The notes beneath the pieces were generated by a model, which saw nothing but the letters and a program-made list of their open reading frames with translations, searched no databases and was not told the DNA's origin. This document shows, piece by piece, positions 55,340 to 63,801 of a stretch of 64,000 bases of DNA (positions within the stretch are counted from its first letter, which is position 1; every line of letters begins with the position of its first letter). Made by a program: the position numbers and the translations under genes. Source of the DNA: Lachnospiraceae bacterium. GTDB lineage: Bacteria > Bacillota > Clostridia > Lachnospirales > Lachnospiraceae. The stretch spans positions 306,921 to 370,920 of the forward strand of contig SVDZ01000001.1 of NCBI GenBank assembly GCA_015057625.1. The letters are read 5' to 3'.

Positions 55340-58198
55340 TTATTTAATGTAGTCAATCATCTGATAATCAGGATTAACCACTCTTATAATCTTTTCATAA
55401 ATAGCGTTGTGAATTTCAGCTGAGCCTGAAAGCATCTCTGAATAAACTTTTTCTGCAACTGTATAAGCTGAATATCTCTCCACTGTTGAGTAGATGTATG
55501 AGCCGTCATCCAGCTTTGCATATGCTCTCACATAGAACACCGAAGAATACTCTTCCTTAATTCCATATGCAAACATCATCGTCATCGCATATGTTCTGTC
55601 GAGACTCTGAACGTACTTCATTCTTCCTTTATTCTCTGTACCTACAAAACTTGCTACACTAGCACTATTGCTTCCCACATACATATCTGAGACATTGAAG
55701 AATTCATCTTCTATTCCGTATACAAGTCCCACTTCTTCCACATTGTGACCATTAATTCTGTCTGCAGTAGAATAAATTGTTCTTATTCCCATTGCAGTCA
55801 TATTTATTTGCATTCCATCTACTTTCAATTTATCTGTAATTTCAATTCCGTCCTGATACTGATGCTCATGCTCATTTCCTACATGAGACTCAATTCTCTT
55901 CATATATAATTCATCGGTCATATTCCAAACCGGAATTTCATCATCAACAGATGGATTTTCTTTTTCTATCACAACATCTGCTGCATCATCATTGCTCATA
56001 ACAGCACCCTGCTCTGTTATTTTAGCAGTAGTATTCTGATCTCTGTAATAGTCATCAATGGCTACTGACTGTCCTCCCTGATAGCTTAAAAGTCTCTGAA
56101 CTGCATAACCTCCGCCTGAGCCTGCACCTGTTCTTATACCACAACCCGTTCCGTTAATAATATGATTAATACCAACTAAAGGTCCGTTTCCGTTTGCAAT
56201 TTCAACTATACATGCATTCTCAATTAAAACGTCAGGGCTGTTTGGCACCTCAATGGCATTTTCAAGGTGAATGCTTGCTCCGTTTGTGTAAATGAATACG
56301 TCATACATTCCAAGTCCCACCGCATAATGTTTCTTTACATTATTTGCAACTTTATATGATGCATATCCATCCACTGTATCATCGTGGCTTCTCCACTCTT
56401 CCTGTTTTTGCGGGTCATAACATTTCTCATTCTGTAAGAAATATGTTTTTCCATTTTCACCTCTCCAGAGAATGTCATACTCCTGGAAATGTTCACAGAA
56501 AAGTCCGTAGGTAATGATATTGTCACCGTTTACCACCATGCCGTTCTTCGCTGTGTTTGCATACCATCCGGTATTATTTCCGTGATCTGCTCTCCAGATC
56601 CAGGTATGATCAACAATTACATCATTACTGTTAATGACAAGACAGCTTCCGCATCTTCCAAGCTCTCCTGTTCCACCAACTCTGTAGAATACATCCTGAA
56701 GGACTGTAGGATTGCTGTCATGATTTTTATTACAACCTTTTGGTCCAACTTCAAGCAATTCCTCCGATTTGTTTCCTGCATCAAAAATAAGTCCGCAAAT
56801 ACTAACTCCTCCCACATCAGCAACCTTCATAGCCGCCACATCATTGTTTGGAATAATTGTAGCAAGTCCAAGACCCAGCACAATTGTGTTTGCATATTTT
56901 ACTTCAAGTGGCTTATCCACATAATACACTCCGGGACTGAATATAATATTCTTTCCTGCTTTTAGCTGTTCATTGATTGTGTCAGCAGTATCTTTTTTTG
57001 CATTTGCAATGTAAAATGAATCGCTGACTCTTAGAGAAATTCCATCTCCCATATTTTCGAAAGACCATGAAACATTGGATGTGTTGTATTTTAAGGACGG
57101 AACAAATACTTTATATTCATCATCTGTCTCGTCAAAATACAGAAATGGCTTTTCTCTAAGTTTATCAGTATTATCAATAATAGTTGTAGCCTTATTGTAT
57201 CCCCAGTCAGTTTTACCGTTTGTTCCTTTTAAGGAATCCATTCCGGCTGTATTGACTGTGTTTCCGGTACATCCCTGAATAACTTTATTCCAGTTAATTC
57301 CGTATGCGCCGTCATTTATATAACAGTTTCTGTAGTAGTACTGCTGCTGCGAATAAGAACCTGCTGCTTTTTCAAAATATGAATCTGCTACATATCCTCC
57401 GCTGGCCCAGCCCCAGTACCAGTCGAACACTGCATTTCTCTCAACGTATAATCTTCTTGCAGGAGCTGCCTGTGAAACTGCCCACTGGAATCCAAAATAA
57501 ACATCATCATTGTGATCTGTATCCGCAACGAGAAGGTTCTCGATTCCTACCCAGAAGTTACATGTTGCATTTGTGCTGTCCTCTCCCAAAGCACTCGGCG
57601 TCTTAACATTTCTAATTTTTACATCATAAGGTGTCTTTCCAAGTCCCATCATCTGAGTATAATACCCGATGTTTACAGTATCAGTATTTGTATAATCACC
57701 TTTTTTATAAGCAAAGAGATATCTGTCTTTTCCAAACTGATTAAATCTTTGTTTTGAAAATACATTCTCTGTAACTGTGTTTATATCATTTCTGTTATCA
57801 CCATCGGAAAAAACGTAAGTATTTTCTCCAAACATCTGTATTTCCAAAGATGCAGGTTTGGAATAGTCACTCTCAAAATTAGTTCCTACGGCCTTCACCT
57901 TATAGTAATTTTCATATTTGGATTTTCCTATGGTTGTATCCGTGAATTTACTCTCATTTGTGTTGGCTATAAACTCATAATTTCCGAATCTGCTTTTAGC
58001 TCTGTAGACATTATAGCTCTGTGCGTTGTTAACGTCATTCCAATTGATTGTGATAGTTCCCTCGTCGTACTCTGTGGTAATTACTTCAGGAACATTACCA
58101 TCAGCTGCCTTGACTGCTCCTTTCTCCGTTGCAAAACCTGATACGAAAACCACACCTGCCAATGATATGGCAAGGGCTTTCTTAACATTCTTTCTCAT
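55340..58198 (-). CDS. Secreted beta-helix protein, GH55-like candidate exo-beta-1,3-glucanase
   Basis: A 952-residue secreted protein: signal peptide (1-31), an Fn3 domain (about 36-125), then a long right-handed beta-helix region (about 130-700) and a C-terminal domain of about 165 residues (about 790-952). That last domain is shared with the GH16 enzyme at 61.4-63.4 kb. The beta-helix contains segments resembling the two-helix GH55 glucanases often mislabelled adenylyl cyclase (NDINTVTENVF; VWAVS-like; IIFSPGVYYVDKPL; DVIVDHTWIWRADHG). The glucanase context supports a role on laminarin-like glucan, but catalytic residues cannot be fixed by eye. A pectin-active enzyme is the main alternative. 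Confidence 0.6.
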   Translation of the reverse strand: MRKNVKKALAISLAGVVFVSGFATEKGAVKAADGNVPEVITTEYDEGTITINWNDVNNAQSYNVYRAKSRFGNYEFIANTNESKFTDTTIGKSKYENYYKVKAVGTNFESDYSKPASLEIQMFGENTYVFSDGDNRNDINTVTENVFSKQRFNQFGKDRYLFAYKKGDYTNTDTVNIGYYTQMMGLGKTPYDVKIRNVKTPSALGEDSTNATCNFWVGIENLLVADTDHNDDVYFGFQWAVSQAAPARRLYVERNAVFDWYWGWASGGYVADSYFEKAAGSYSQQQYYYRNCYINDGAYGINWNKVIQGCTGNTVNTAGMDSLKGTNGKTDWGYNKATTIIDNTDKLREKPFLYFDETDDEYKVFVPSLKYNTSNVSWSFENMGDGISLRVSDSFYIANAKKDTADTINEQLKAGKNIIFSPGVYYVDKPLEVKYANTIVLGLGLATIIPNNDVAAMKVADVGGVSICGLIFDAGNKSEELLEVGPKGCNKNHDSNPTVLQDVFYRVGGTGELGRCGSCLVINSNDVIVDHTWIWRADHGNNTGWYANTAKNGMVVNGDNIITYGLFCEHFQEYDILWRGENGKTYFLQNEKCYDPQKQEEWRSHDDTVDGYASYKVANNVKKHYAVGLGMYDVFIYTNGASIHLENAIEVPNSPDVLIENACIVEIANGNGPLVGINHIINGTGCGIRTGAGSGGGYAVQRLLSYQGGQSVAIDDYYRDQNTTAKITEQGAVMSNDDAADVVIEKENPSVDDEIPVWNMTDELYMKRIESHVGNEHEHQYQDGIEITDKLKVDGMQINMTAMGIRTIYSTADRINGHNVEEVGLVYGIEDEFFNVSDMYVGSNSASVASFVGTENKGRMKYVQSLDRTYAMTMMFAYGIKEEYSSVFYVRAYAKLDDGSYIYSTVERYSAYTVAEKVYSEMLSGSAEIHNAIYEKIIRVVNPDYQMIDYIK

Positions 58199-58461
58199 TT
58201 TTCCCTCCTAAATTAATTTCAAAATCGTCACCAACCCCGCTACGTGACACTCTCCGCTTCTTATATTTTGAAATTTATCAAGTAAAAATGTTTTCTTCAA
58301 GTTTTCCTTTAAATATCGTGATTTTTCATCATATAATGTTGGATTTTACCATTATTGCACCCACTTTATTTATCATATTTACCAAAAGAAATAAACCTGC
58401 TTCTTCCAGGCAAAAAATGGCTTGAAATATTTTTAAACAATATGTCTACTAAATCTAAAAA
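58199..58461. other. Spacer upstream of the GH55-like gene
   Basis: Contains the shared upstream motif at 58225-58249 and then AT-rich sequence. No gene, array or clear -35/-10 pair was seen. Confidence 0.5.
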
Positions 58462-58500
58462 TAATCCACCACGAATTTTCACTTGGCTCGTCGTGGATAA
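58462..58500 (-). other. Conserved post-terminator element E (58.5 kb copy)
   Basis: Minus-strand TTATCCACGACGAGCCAAGTGAAAAT, continuing to a TCGTGGTGGAT tract that can pair back with ATCCACGA. It directly follows the terminator of the binding-protein gene. Confidence 0.6.
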
Positions 58501-58508
58501 GAACAAAA

Positions 58509-58541
58509 GAAACCTGCAGTGGAAATACCACTACAGGTTTC
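58509..58541 (-). terminator. Terminator of the binding-protein gene
   Basis: Fourteen-pair GAAACCTGTAGTGG/CCACTGCAGGTTTC stem (one wobble), followed by TTTTGTT on the minus strand. Confidence 0.9.
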
Positions 58542-58586
58542 TCTGTCTAAGATCATTTCTGATCTTTATTATAGTATTTAGTTAAA

Positions 58587-59858
58587 TTATTTTTTAACTT
58601 TATTAACTTTGATTGTCTTAGCTTTTGACCAGTCACCTGCTACGCCGGCTTTTACAGCTCTAACTCTAGCATAGTATACTTTTTTAGCTTTTTTAAGTTT
58701 AACATTAAGAGAAGTCTTCTTTGTATTAAGGATCTTAGCATTTTTGAACTTCTTGCTTGTTGAAACCTGATAATCGTAACTGTCAGCACCTGTTACTTTC
58801 TTGAATGTAAGTTTAACTTTCTTGTTGTTTTTAGCTCTCTTTGCAGATTTGATTTTTGATTTTCCTGGCTTAACAACTTTTGCTGTTGTCTCTGGAGCTT
58901 TTGTTGTAGGAGCTACTGTTGTAGGTGCAACTGTTGTTGGAGCCTGTGTAGTAACAGCCTGTGTTGTTGTTTCTGTCTGTGTTTCTGTCTGTGTCTCTGT
59001 CTGTGTTTCTGTCTCTGTTTCTGTCTCTGTCTCTATCTGTGTTTCTGTCTCTGTTTCTGTCTCTGTTTCTGTCTCTGTCTCAATTTCAGCTGTATTATCA
59101 ATTACTGTAAGATCAGAAATTGTAACAACGCCTGTATATGAAGCATCTTCAGCCAATGTAAAATCATTTCCGTTAAGATCTTTCTGTCCTGCTACACAAC
59201 CTAACATAAACTGAATCATAATAGGTTCCCCATCATATACCCAGTTATCAAATGTGTATGTAAATTCTTTTTCTGTTGTTCCAATCTCAATAAGTGTGTT
59301 GTCTCCGGAAATTGGATCCTGATCACATGGAGCTACTCCATATGAACCTGTGAAAGCAACTACTGCTAATTTTCTTGCAGAAGCTTTAGCTTTAAATGTT
59401 ACAGTGTAGTTATGCTCAAACTCACCTTCAAATTCTGTAGAAGCCATAATAGACCATGGGTTAATGATTGTAGGCTCTCCCCATATTCTATCCCATCCTG
59501 TAGCTGCAATATCAATAATTGCACCATTTGCAGGAGCTTCGCTTGTCTGTGACTGATTTTCAGATAAATCCGGCTCTCCTGTTGAATCCTGTGTCTCTTT
59601 TCCAACACCTCTAAGCCATCCTGTGATTAGCTCATCTGTTCCAATCATAGTAACACTGTTAAGGTAACCACAGTTTCCCCACTCTGTTTCCTGATTGCTT
59701 GAGTAAGCTCCACCCTGAGTAAATGTCCATGCACCTACTTCAACCTGAGTTCCTGTTACTTCTTCTTCATCGGCGCCAACTGCTACTCCTGCAAAAAGAG
59801 TTGCAACCATAGCTAATGTAGTAACGCCTGCTACTGCATTCTTAAAATTCTTTTTCAC
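58587..59858 (-). CDS. Secreted non-catalytic glucan-binding-like protein
   Basis: A 423-residue secreted protein without any glycosidase domain: a signal peptide (1-28), then a domain of about 230 residues (35-265) homologous to the N-terminal domain of the GH16 at 47.8-50.0 kb (shared words TGWDR(I)WG, VTFK, IGTTE, NW, GQKDLNGN). A Glu-Thr repeat linker with a Pro/Thr section (about 270-335) and a C-terminal Fn3-like domain (about 340-423) follow. I infer that it binds the same glucan and presents it at the cell surface, or is a decayed enzyme. The start is taken at 59858, preceded by an AAGGAGG site. Confidence 0.75.
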   Translation of the reverse strand: MKKNFKNAVAGVTTLAMVATLFAGVAVGADEEEVTGTQVEVGAWTFTQGGAYSSNQETEWGNCGYLNSVTMIGTDELITGWLRGVGKETQDSTGEPDLSENQSQTSEAPANGAIIDIAATGWDRIWGEPTIINPWSIMASTEFEGEFEHNYTVTFKAKASARKLAVVAFTGSYGVAPCDQDPISGDNTLIEIGTTEKEFTYTFDNWVYDGEPIMIQFMLGCVAGQKDLNGNDFTLAEDASYTGVVTISDLTVIDNTAEIETETETETETETETQIETETETETETQTETQTETQTETTTQAVTTQAPTTVAPTTVAPTTKAPETTAKVVKPGKSKIKSAKRAKNNKKVKLTFKKVTGADSYDYQVSTSKKFKNAKILNTKKTSLNVKLKKAKKVYYARVRAVKAGVAGDWSKAKTIKVNKVKK

Positions 59859-60067
59859 TTTTAAAAAGCCTCCTTTTTTAATTTTTTAATAAATAATTAT
59901 AGTTTGGTTAGTTCATACAAACAACGTTCATATTAAACACTAGCATCAATATATCACAATAATTTTGTTTAATCAATGCATAAAAATCTTTTTATTTCAT
60001 TATTTTTATTCATTTTTCACAATATCGCAACAAGAAAGTTTGATGGATATTCCTTTGTGAGCCATGA

Positions 60068-60118
60068 GATAACTTACTTAGTAAGTTATCGACTGCGACA
60101 GCGATTATTTATAATCGC
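60068..60118. repeat. Two perfect hairpins downstream of rpsR
   Basis: GATAACTTAC-TTA-GTAAGTTATC (60068-60090) and GCGATTA-TTTA-TAATCGC (60101-60118). The second resembles the hairpins of the 55-bp array at 37.1-37.3 kb. AT-rich sequence without a gene fills 59880-60067. Confidence 0.7.
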
Positions 60119-60119
60119 G

Positions 60120-60155
60120 ATAGCACAGATTTTCGCTTGGCTCGTCGTGGATAAC
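60120..60155 (-). other. Conserved post-terminator element E (rpsR copy)
   Basis: Minus-strand TTATCCACGACGAGCCAAGCG, then AAAATCTGTGCTATC. Near-identical to the gltB copy and located directly after the rpsR terminator. Confidence 0.65.
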
Positions 60156-60156
60156 A

Positions 60157-60191
60157 AAAGAGGGACCATTCCTTTTGGAATAGTCCCTTTT
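60157..60191 (-). terminator. Terminator of the rpsF-ssb-rpsR operon
   Basis: AAAAGGGACTATTCC/GGAATGGTCCCTCTTTT stem with a four-base loop, then T-rich sequence. Confidence 0.9.
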
Positions 60192-60205
60192 GTATATCGC
60201 ATGTA

Positions 60206-60469
60206 TTACTCTACTGTATATGGCATTAATGCAATATGACGTGCTCTCTTAACTGCAACTGTAAGAGCTCTCTGGTGCTTAGCACAGTTTCCTGTAATTC
60301 TTCTAGGAAGAATTTTACCTCTTTCAGATACATATCTCTTTAATTTTGCAACGTCTTTATAATCGATTGTGTTATTTTCTGTACCGCAGAATACACAAAC
60401 TTTTTTTCTTCTACGACCGCCTCTTCTTCTCATTGGAGAATCTGGTCTTTCACTCTTATTAAATGGCAT
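60206..60469 (-). CDS. rpsR: 30S ribosomal protein S18
   Basis: An 87-residue S18 of the cysteine-containing type (CVFCG...CAKHQ), with the conserved core [18 protein letters not shown] and [12 protein letters not shown]. It binds the small subunit with S6. It is the third gene of the conserved rpsF-ssb-rpsR operon. AGGAGG precedes the ATG. Confidence 0.97.
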   Translation of the reverse strand: MPFNKSERPDSPMRRRGGRRRKKVCVFCGTENNTIDYKDVAKLKRYVSERGKILPRRITGNCAKHQRALTVAVKRARHIALMPYTVE

Positions 60470-60517
60470 AATAACTTGACCTCCTATAAATTGTTATCAA
60501 CAAAATGTTAATAGTTC

Positions 60518-60973
60518 TTAGTTGAATGGTAATCCTTCGTCTTCAACTCCATCAGGAATGTTCATAAAGCCTTCGCCTACAGGTGACATAGGCTGCTGTG
60601 GAGCCTGGCTTGCGAATCCGCCGCCCATTCCATTTCCTGCAGCTGTAGCTTTGCTCTCAGCAAATTCTGAGTTCTCAACTACTACGTCTGTAGTGTAGAC
60701 TTTCTGACCATCTTTGTTAGTGTAGCTGCCGGTCTGAATTCTTCCCTCAACTACAATCTTTGTACCCTGATGTAAGTACTTCTCAGCAAATTCGCCCTGT
60801 CTGCCAAAAGCAGTACATGAAATAAAATCTGCTGTCTGCTGGTCACCATCTCTCTTAAATCTACGGTCAACGGCTAATGTATATCTGGCAATTGCCAACT
60901 GTCCGTCGCCTGACTGTGAGTATCTAACTTCTGGATCTCTTGTTAAACGACCCATTAAGATAACTTTGTTCAT
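60518..60973 (-). CDS. ssb: Single-stranded DNA-binding protein
   Basis: A 151-residue SSB with an OB fold (1-110; MNKVILMGRLTRDPEVRY) and a Gly/Gln/Pro-rich tail ending in the acidic tip DEGLPFN, which recruits replication and repair partners. It lies between rpsF and rpsR as in most Firmicutes. AGGAGG precedes the ATG. Confidence 0.97.
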   Translation of the reverse strand: MNKVILMGRLTRDPEVRYSQSGDGQLAIARYTLAVDRRFKRDGDQQTADFISCTAFGRQGEFAEKYLHQGTKIVVEGRIQTGSYTNKDGQKVYTTDVVVENSEFAESKATAAGNGMGGGFASQAPQQPMSPVGEGFMNIPDGVEDEGLPFN

Positions 60974-60995
60974 CCTATTACCTCCTGTTGTTAAA

Positions 60996-61286
60996 TTATG
61001 CTTCTACCTTTACGCATAAGAATCTAACAACGTTCTCGATAATACGAATCTGTTCTTCAACTTTGTTAGGACAATCTGTGTCTTCAGAATCGAAGTGTAC
61101 GAAGTAGTAGTAAGCTTCAGACATTTTCTGAATTTCGTAAGCTAACTTCTTCTTACCCCAATCATCAACATCAGTTACTGTGCCACCGAAACGAGCGATG
61201 AGTTCTTTAACCTTTTCGATTACGTTTGCTCTTTCTTCATCTTCGAGTTTTGCACTAACAACAACTGTTAATTCATATTTGTTCAT
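60996..61286 (-). CDS. rpsF: 30S ribosomal protein S6
   Basis: A 96-residue S6 (MNKYELTVVVSAKLEDEERA...VEEQIRIIENVVRFLCVKVE), which pairs with S18 on the small subunit. AGGAGG precedes the ATG. The leader contains a foldable segment (CCTTG...CAAGG) that might hold the S6:S18 autoregulatory site, but I could not identify the defining CCG bulge with confidence. Confidence 0.96.
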   Translation of the reverse strand: MNKYELTVVVSAKLEDEERANVIEKVKELIARFGGTVTDVDDWGKKKLAYEIQKMSEAYYYFVHFDSEDTDCPNKVEEQIRIIENVVRFLCVKVEA

Positions 61287-61365
61287 GCTTAGTACCTCCT
61301 TGTGGTCTCTGGCCTTTCCTCAAATTGGGAAAAGCAAGGAATTTTATTTTATATCACGAATTGAC

Positions 61366-61394
61366 ATTTTATCACAAATCAAATTCAATTTCAA
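61366..61394 (-). promoter_or_regulatory. rpsF operon promoter
   Basis: -35 TTGAAA (61389-61394), 17-base spacer, -10 TAAAAT (61366-61371) on the minus strand. Confidence 0.75.
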
Positions 61395-61424
61395 GTCCCA
61401 AAATGAAACTAAACTAAATCCGAA

Positions 61425-63419
61425 TTAATACGGTACTATATCACTCCACAAATAATCCACAGGCTTATAGTTTGGATTTACTACTTTTAAAATGTTGTTA
61501 TAAAGATAGTTGTGATTCTCCACTGTATTCATTCTTGATTTCTGGTAAAGATCATCTGCCAATGCGTACACACTGATTGTTCTTATGTCGCCGTATTTGA
61601 CAGTTCCGTCTTTCAATTTAACATACGGTCTGATATATATTTCTTCATTTAAAAATTCCTGACTTACATCACCGTAACTCATTGTCATAATAAATGTTTT
61701 GGCAGTTGCAGGTGCACCGTAGTCATTAATTGCTATCCCTTTTGATGTAGCTTTGTAAGAATGAACATCCGCACTGTTACTGTTAATTACCATCTGATTT
61801 GTTGTACAACCACTCTTAAGTCCGTAAATGAGTCCTGCCTCATTTACATTTCCTTCGTAATTGTCTACATAGTAAATTGTTCTCATTCCCTCTGTTTTAG
61901 GATTTATCTGAAGACCTAAAATTTTTGGAGTCACAACCTTTGGTGCTTCTGTCGGTGCTTCTGTCGGTGCCTCTGTTGGAGCCTCTGTTGGAGCCTCTGT
62001 AGGCGCTTCTGTTGGTGTCTCAATTACTTTGTCAGTTGCAAGTGAAACATTTGTAACTTTAAATGTCATTGAAGAATCCGCACTGACTGACTCATTATTC
62101 TGAATTCCGGCTGGTGCTATCAGCATCATAAGCGGATCTGTATATCCGGCAGGGATTGTTACATCCATAGTATAGTCATATGGAACTCCCGCCTTTAAAT
62201 TCACATAACTTTCAGCAAGGGCTGCATTGTTACTTCCCTCCGCCTTAACAAAAACTGTCTTATTTATATTGGACAGCATTGTACAATGGAATTTGTAGGT
62301 ATTTCCGGCTACATAGCTAATGTTTGGAAGCTGTGCCATTACACCCCACATATCAGTTCCCACTTTTGTGAGATTATATGTAAATCCATCTTTTGGTCTT
62401 GCTGATACACTGCTTGTTCCTGCTGCGCCTGACCAAGTGCCGAGAGAACACTGCCATGTTCCGTTGTAATTTTCCAAAAGATCTGTTCCTGTCACTACAT
62501 ATGCTGTAGTTGGTTCCTCAGCCTTTGTAGTAGGCGCCTGCGTTGTAACCACTTCGCCCGAATTCTTTGTGTAGTATCTTACATAATCAACTTCCATTGT
62601 TGCAGGGAATGCCGAATTGTCAATGCTATGTCCCGGCCACTCTCCACCAATGGCAAGATTTAATAAGATATAAGCTTCTAATTTAAGTGGCGCTTTGTTG
62701 TAAGCATCAGTTGTGAGATCAACTGTGTGATATGTTCTACCGTCAACATACCATGTAATTGCTGTATCTGTTCTCTCTATCCCGTATGTATGCCACTGAG
62801 TAAGATCAAGATTCCATCCGTAAGTTCCGTTACCTTTGCTGTTTACGTCAGAACTTCCGGTTCCGACATTCTTTGGCCAGTGAGCTGTACCGTAAGCAAC
62901 ATTCTCAGTATTTACCGCCTCCATGATGTCAATCTCACCACATTCAGGCCATGTCTTTCCGTTGTTGCCCATAAGCCAAAATGCTGGAAATGTGCCCTTG
63001 AAAATAGGTAATTTGATTCTGGCTTCTATCTTTCCGTTTCCAAGTTTAACTTTGTTTTGAGAATTGATACGTCCTGATGTGTAATCATATGACTTGTACA
63101 CACCCTCTGCATCCGTACCCCAAACTGTCTGTTTTCTAGCTATAATCTTAAGAGTTCCGTTATTGACCTGAATGGTATCGTCTCCGTCTTTGTAATACTG
63201 GTGTTCCTCGTTCCATCCACCGTATCCGTTTACTTCAACATTCCAAACGTTTCTGTTGAGGGAGCTTCCATCAAACTCCTCGCTCCAAGCCAAAGTGTAT
63301 CCCGGATACCCTTCGTCTGCCACTACTTTTTTGGGTGCAATCCCATCAATTGCAAGTCCTCCTGCAATCATCGATGCTGACAATCCAAATGTCAGCAATT
63401 TTTTTGTTACTTTGCGCAT
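61425..63419 (-). CDS. Secreted GH16 beta-glucanase with CBM and novel C-terminal domain
   Basis: A 664-residue enzyme: signal peptide (1-35), GH16 domain (38-285) with GEIDIME (Glu162 nucleophile, Glu167 acid/base), a CBM4/9-like beta-sandwich (about 305-465), a PTEA-repeat linker (467-493) and a C-terminal domain (498-664) shared with the GH55-like protein. Endo-beta-1,3-glucanase (laminarinase) or mixed-linkage activity is expected. The shared domain might bind glucan or the cell wall. AAAGGGG precedes the ATG. Confidence 0.92.
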   Translation of the reverse strand: MRKVTKKLLTFGLSASMIAGGLAIDGIAPKKVVADEGYPGYTLAWSEEFDGSSLNRNVWNVEVNGYGGWNEEHQYYKDGDDTIQVNNGTLKIIARKQTVWGTDAEGVYKSYDYTSGRINSQNKVKLGNGKIEARIKLPIFKGTFPAFWLMGNNGKTWPECGEIDIMEAVNTENVAYGTAHWPKNVGTGSSDVNSKGNGTYGWNLDLTQWHTYGIERTDTAITWYVDGRTYHTVDLTTDAYNKAPLKLEAYILLNLAIGGEWPGHSIDNSAFPATMEVDYVRYYTKNSGEVVTTQAPTTKAEEPTTAYVVTGTDLLENYNGTWQCSLGTWSGAAGTSSVSARPKDGFTYNLTKVGTDMWGVMAQLPNISYVAGNTYKFHCTMLSNINKTVFVKAEGSNNAALAESYVNLKAGVPYDYTMDVTIPAGYTDPLMMLIAPAGIQNNESVSADSSMTFKVTNVSLATDKVIETPTEAPTEAPTEAPTEAPTEAPTEAPKVVTPKILGLQINPKTEGMRTIYYVDNYEGNVNEAGLIYGLKSGCTTNQMVINSNSADVHSYKATSKGIAINDYGAPATAKTFIMTMSYGDVSQEFLNEEIYIRPYVKLKDGTVKYGDIRTISVYALADDLYQKSRMNTVENHNYLYNNILKVVNPNYKPVDYLWSDIVPY

Positions 63420-63621
63420 TTTTTACCCCTTTCTTTTTCGCGCCAAATGTTCTCCCATCATCTGTGCATATTAAGACTTATATATATGTTGCGGATTAAC
63501 AAAGCACACCTTATCATGCTTTTCAAAGTACAGTTGTCCCTACTGCACAATGTAACCGCAAAATATTCAATTACGAATTGCGTTTTTCACATAAATATTC
63601 AATTATTTGATATTCCGCTGT

Positions 63622-63801
63622 TTATTCTTCTATCTTTCCCCTGAAATTCTTTTCAACCATAGTTCTTGGAACCATAACCATGTGTCCGCACTGTCTGCAT
63701 TTTAATTTAAAATCCGCGCCCACACGCAAAATTTCCCACGCATTTCCTCCACATGGATGTCCTTTTTTTAATTTGATTACGTCTCCGATTTCAAATTGCA
63801 T
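63622..63801 (-). CDS. DUF951 family protein
   Basis: A 59-residue conserved small protein, MQFEIGDVIKLKKGHPCGG, with a CGG...CRQCGH zinc-finger-like cysteine set and RTMVEKNFRGK near the end. DUF951 genes commonly sit upstream of rpsF-ssb-rpsR in Firmicutes (YyzM-like); here a GH16 gene lies between. The role is unknown, possibly nucleic-acid binding. AGAGGG precedes the ATG. Confidence 0.85.
   Translation of the reverse strand: MQFEIGDVIKLKKGHPCGGNAWEILRVGADFKLKCRQCGHMVMVPRTMVEKNFRGKIEE

Noticed and set aside
58801-59214. Plus-strand Val/Ser frame opposite the Glu-Thr linker
   Set aside because: Low-complexity shadow of the minus-strand gene.
61287-61365. S6:S18 autoregulatory RNA in the rpsF leader
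   Set aside because: Some pairing is visible, but the characteristic bulged CCG arrangement could not be placed, so only a note was kept.
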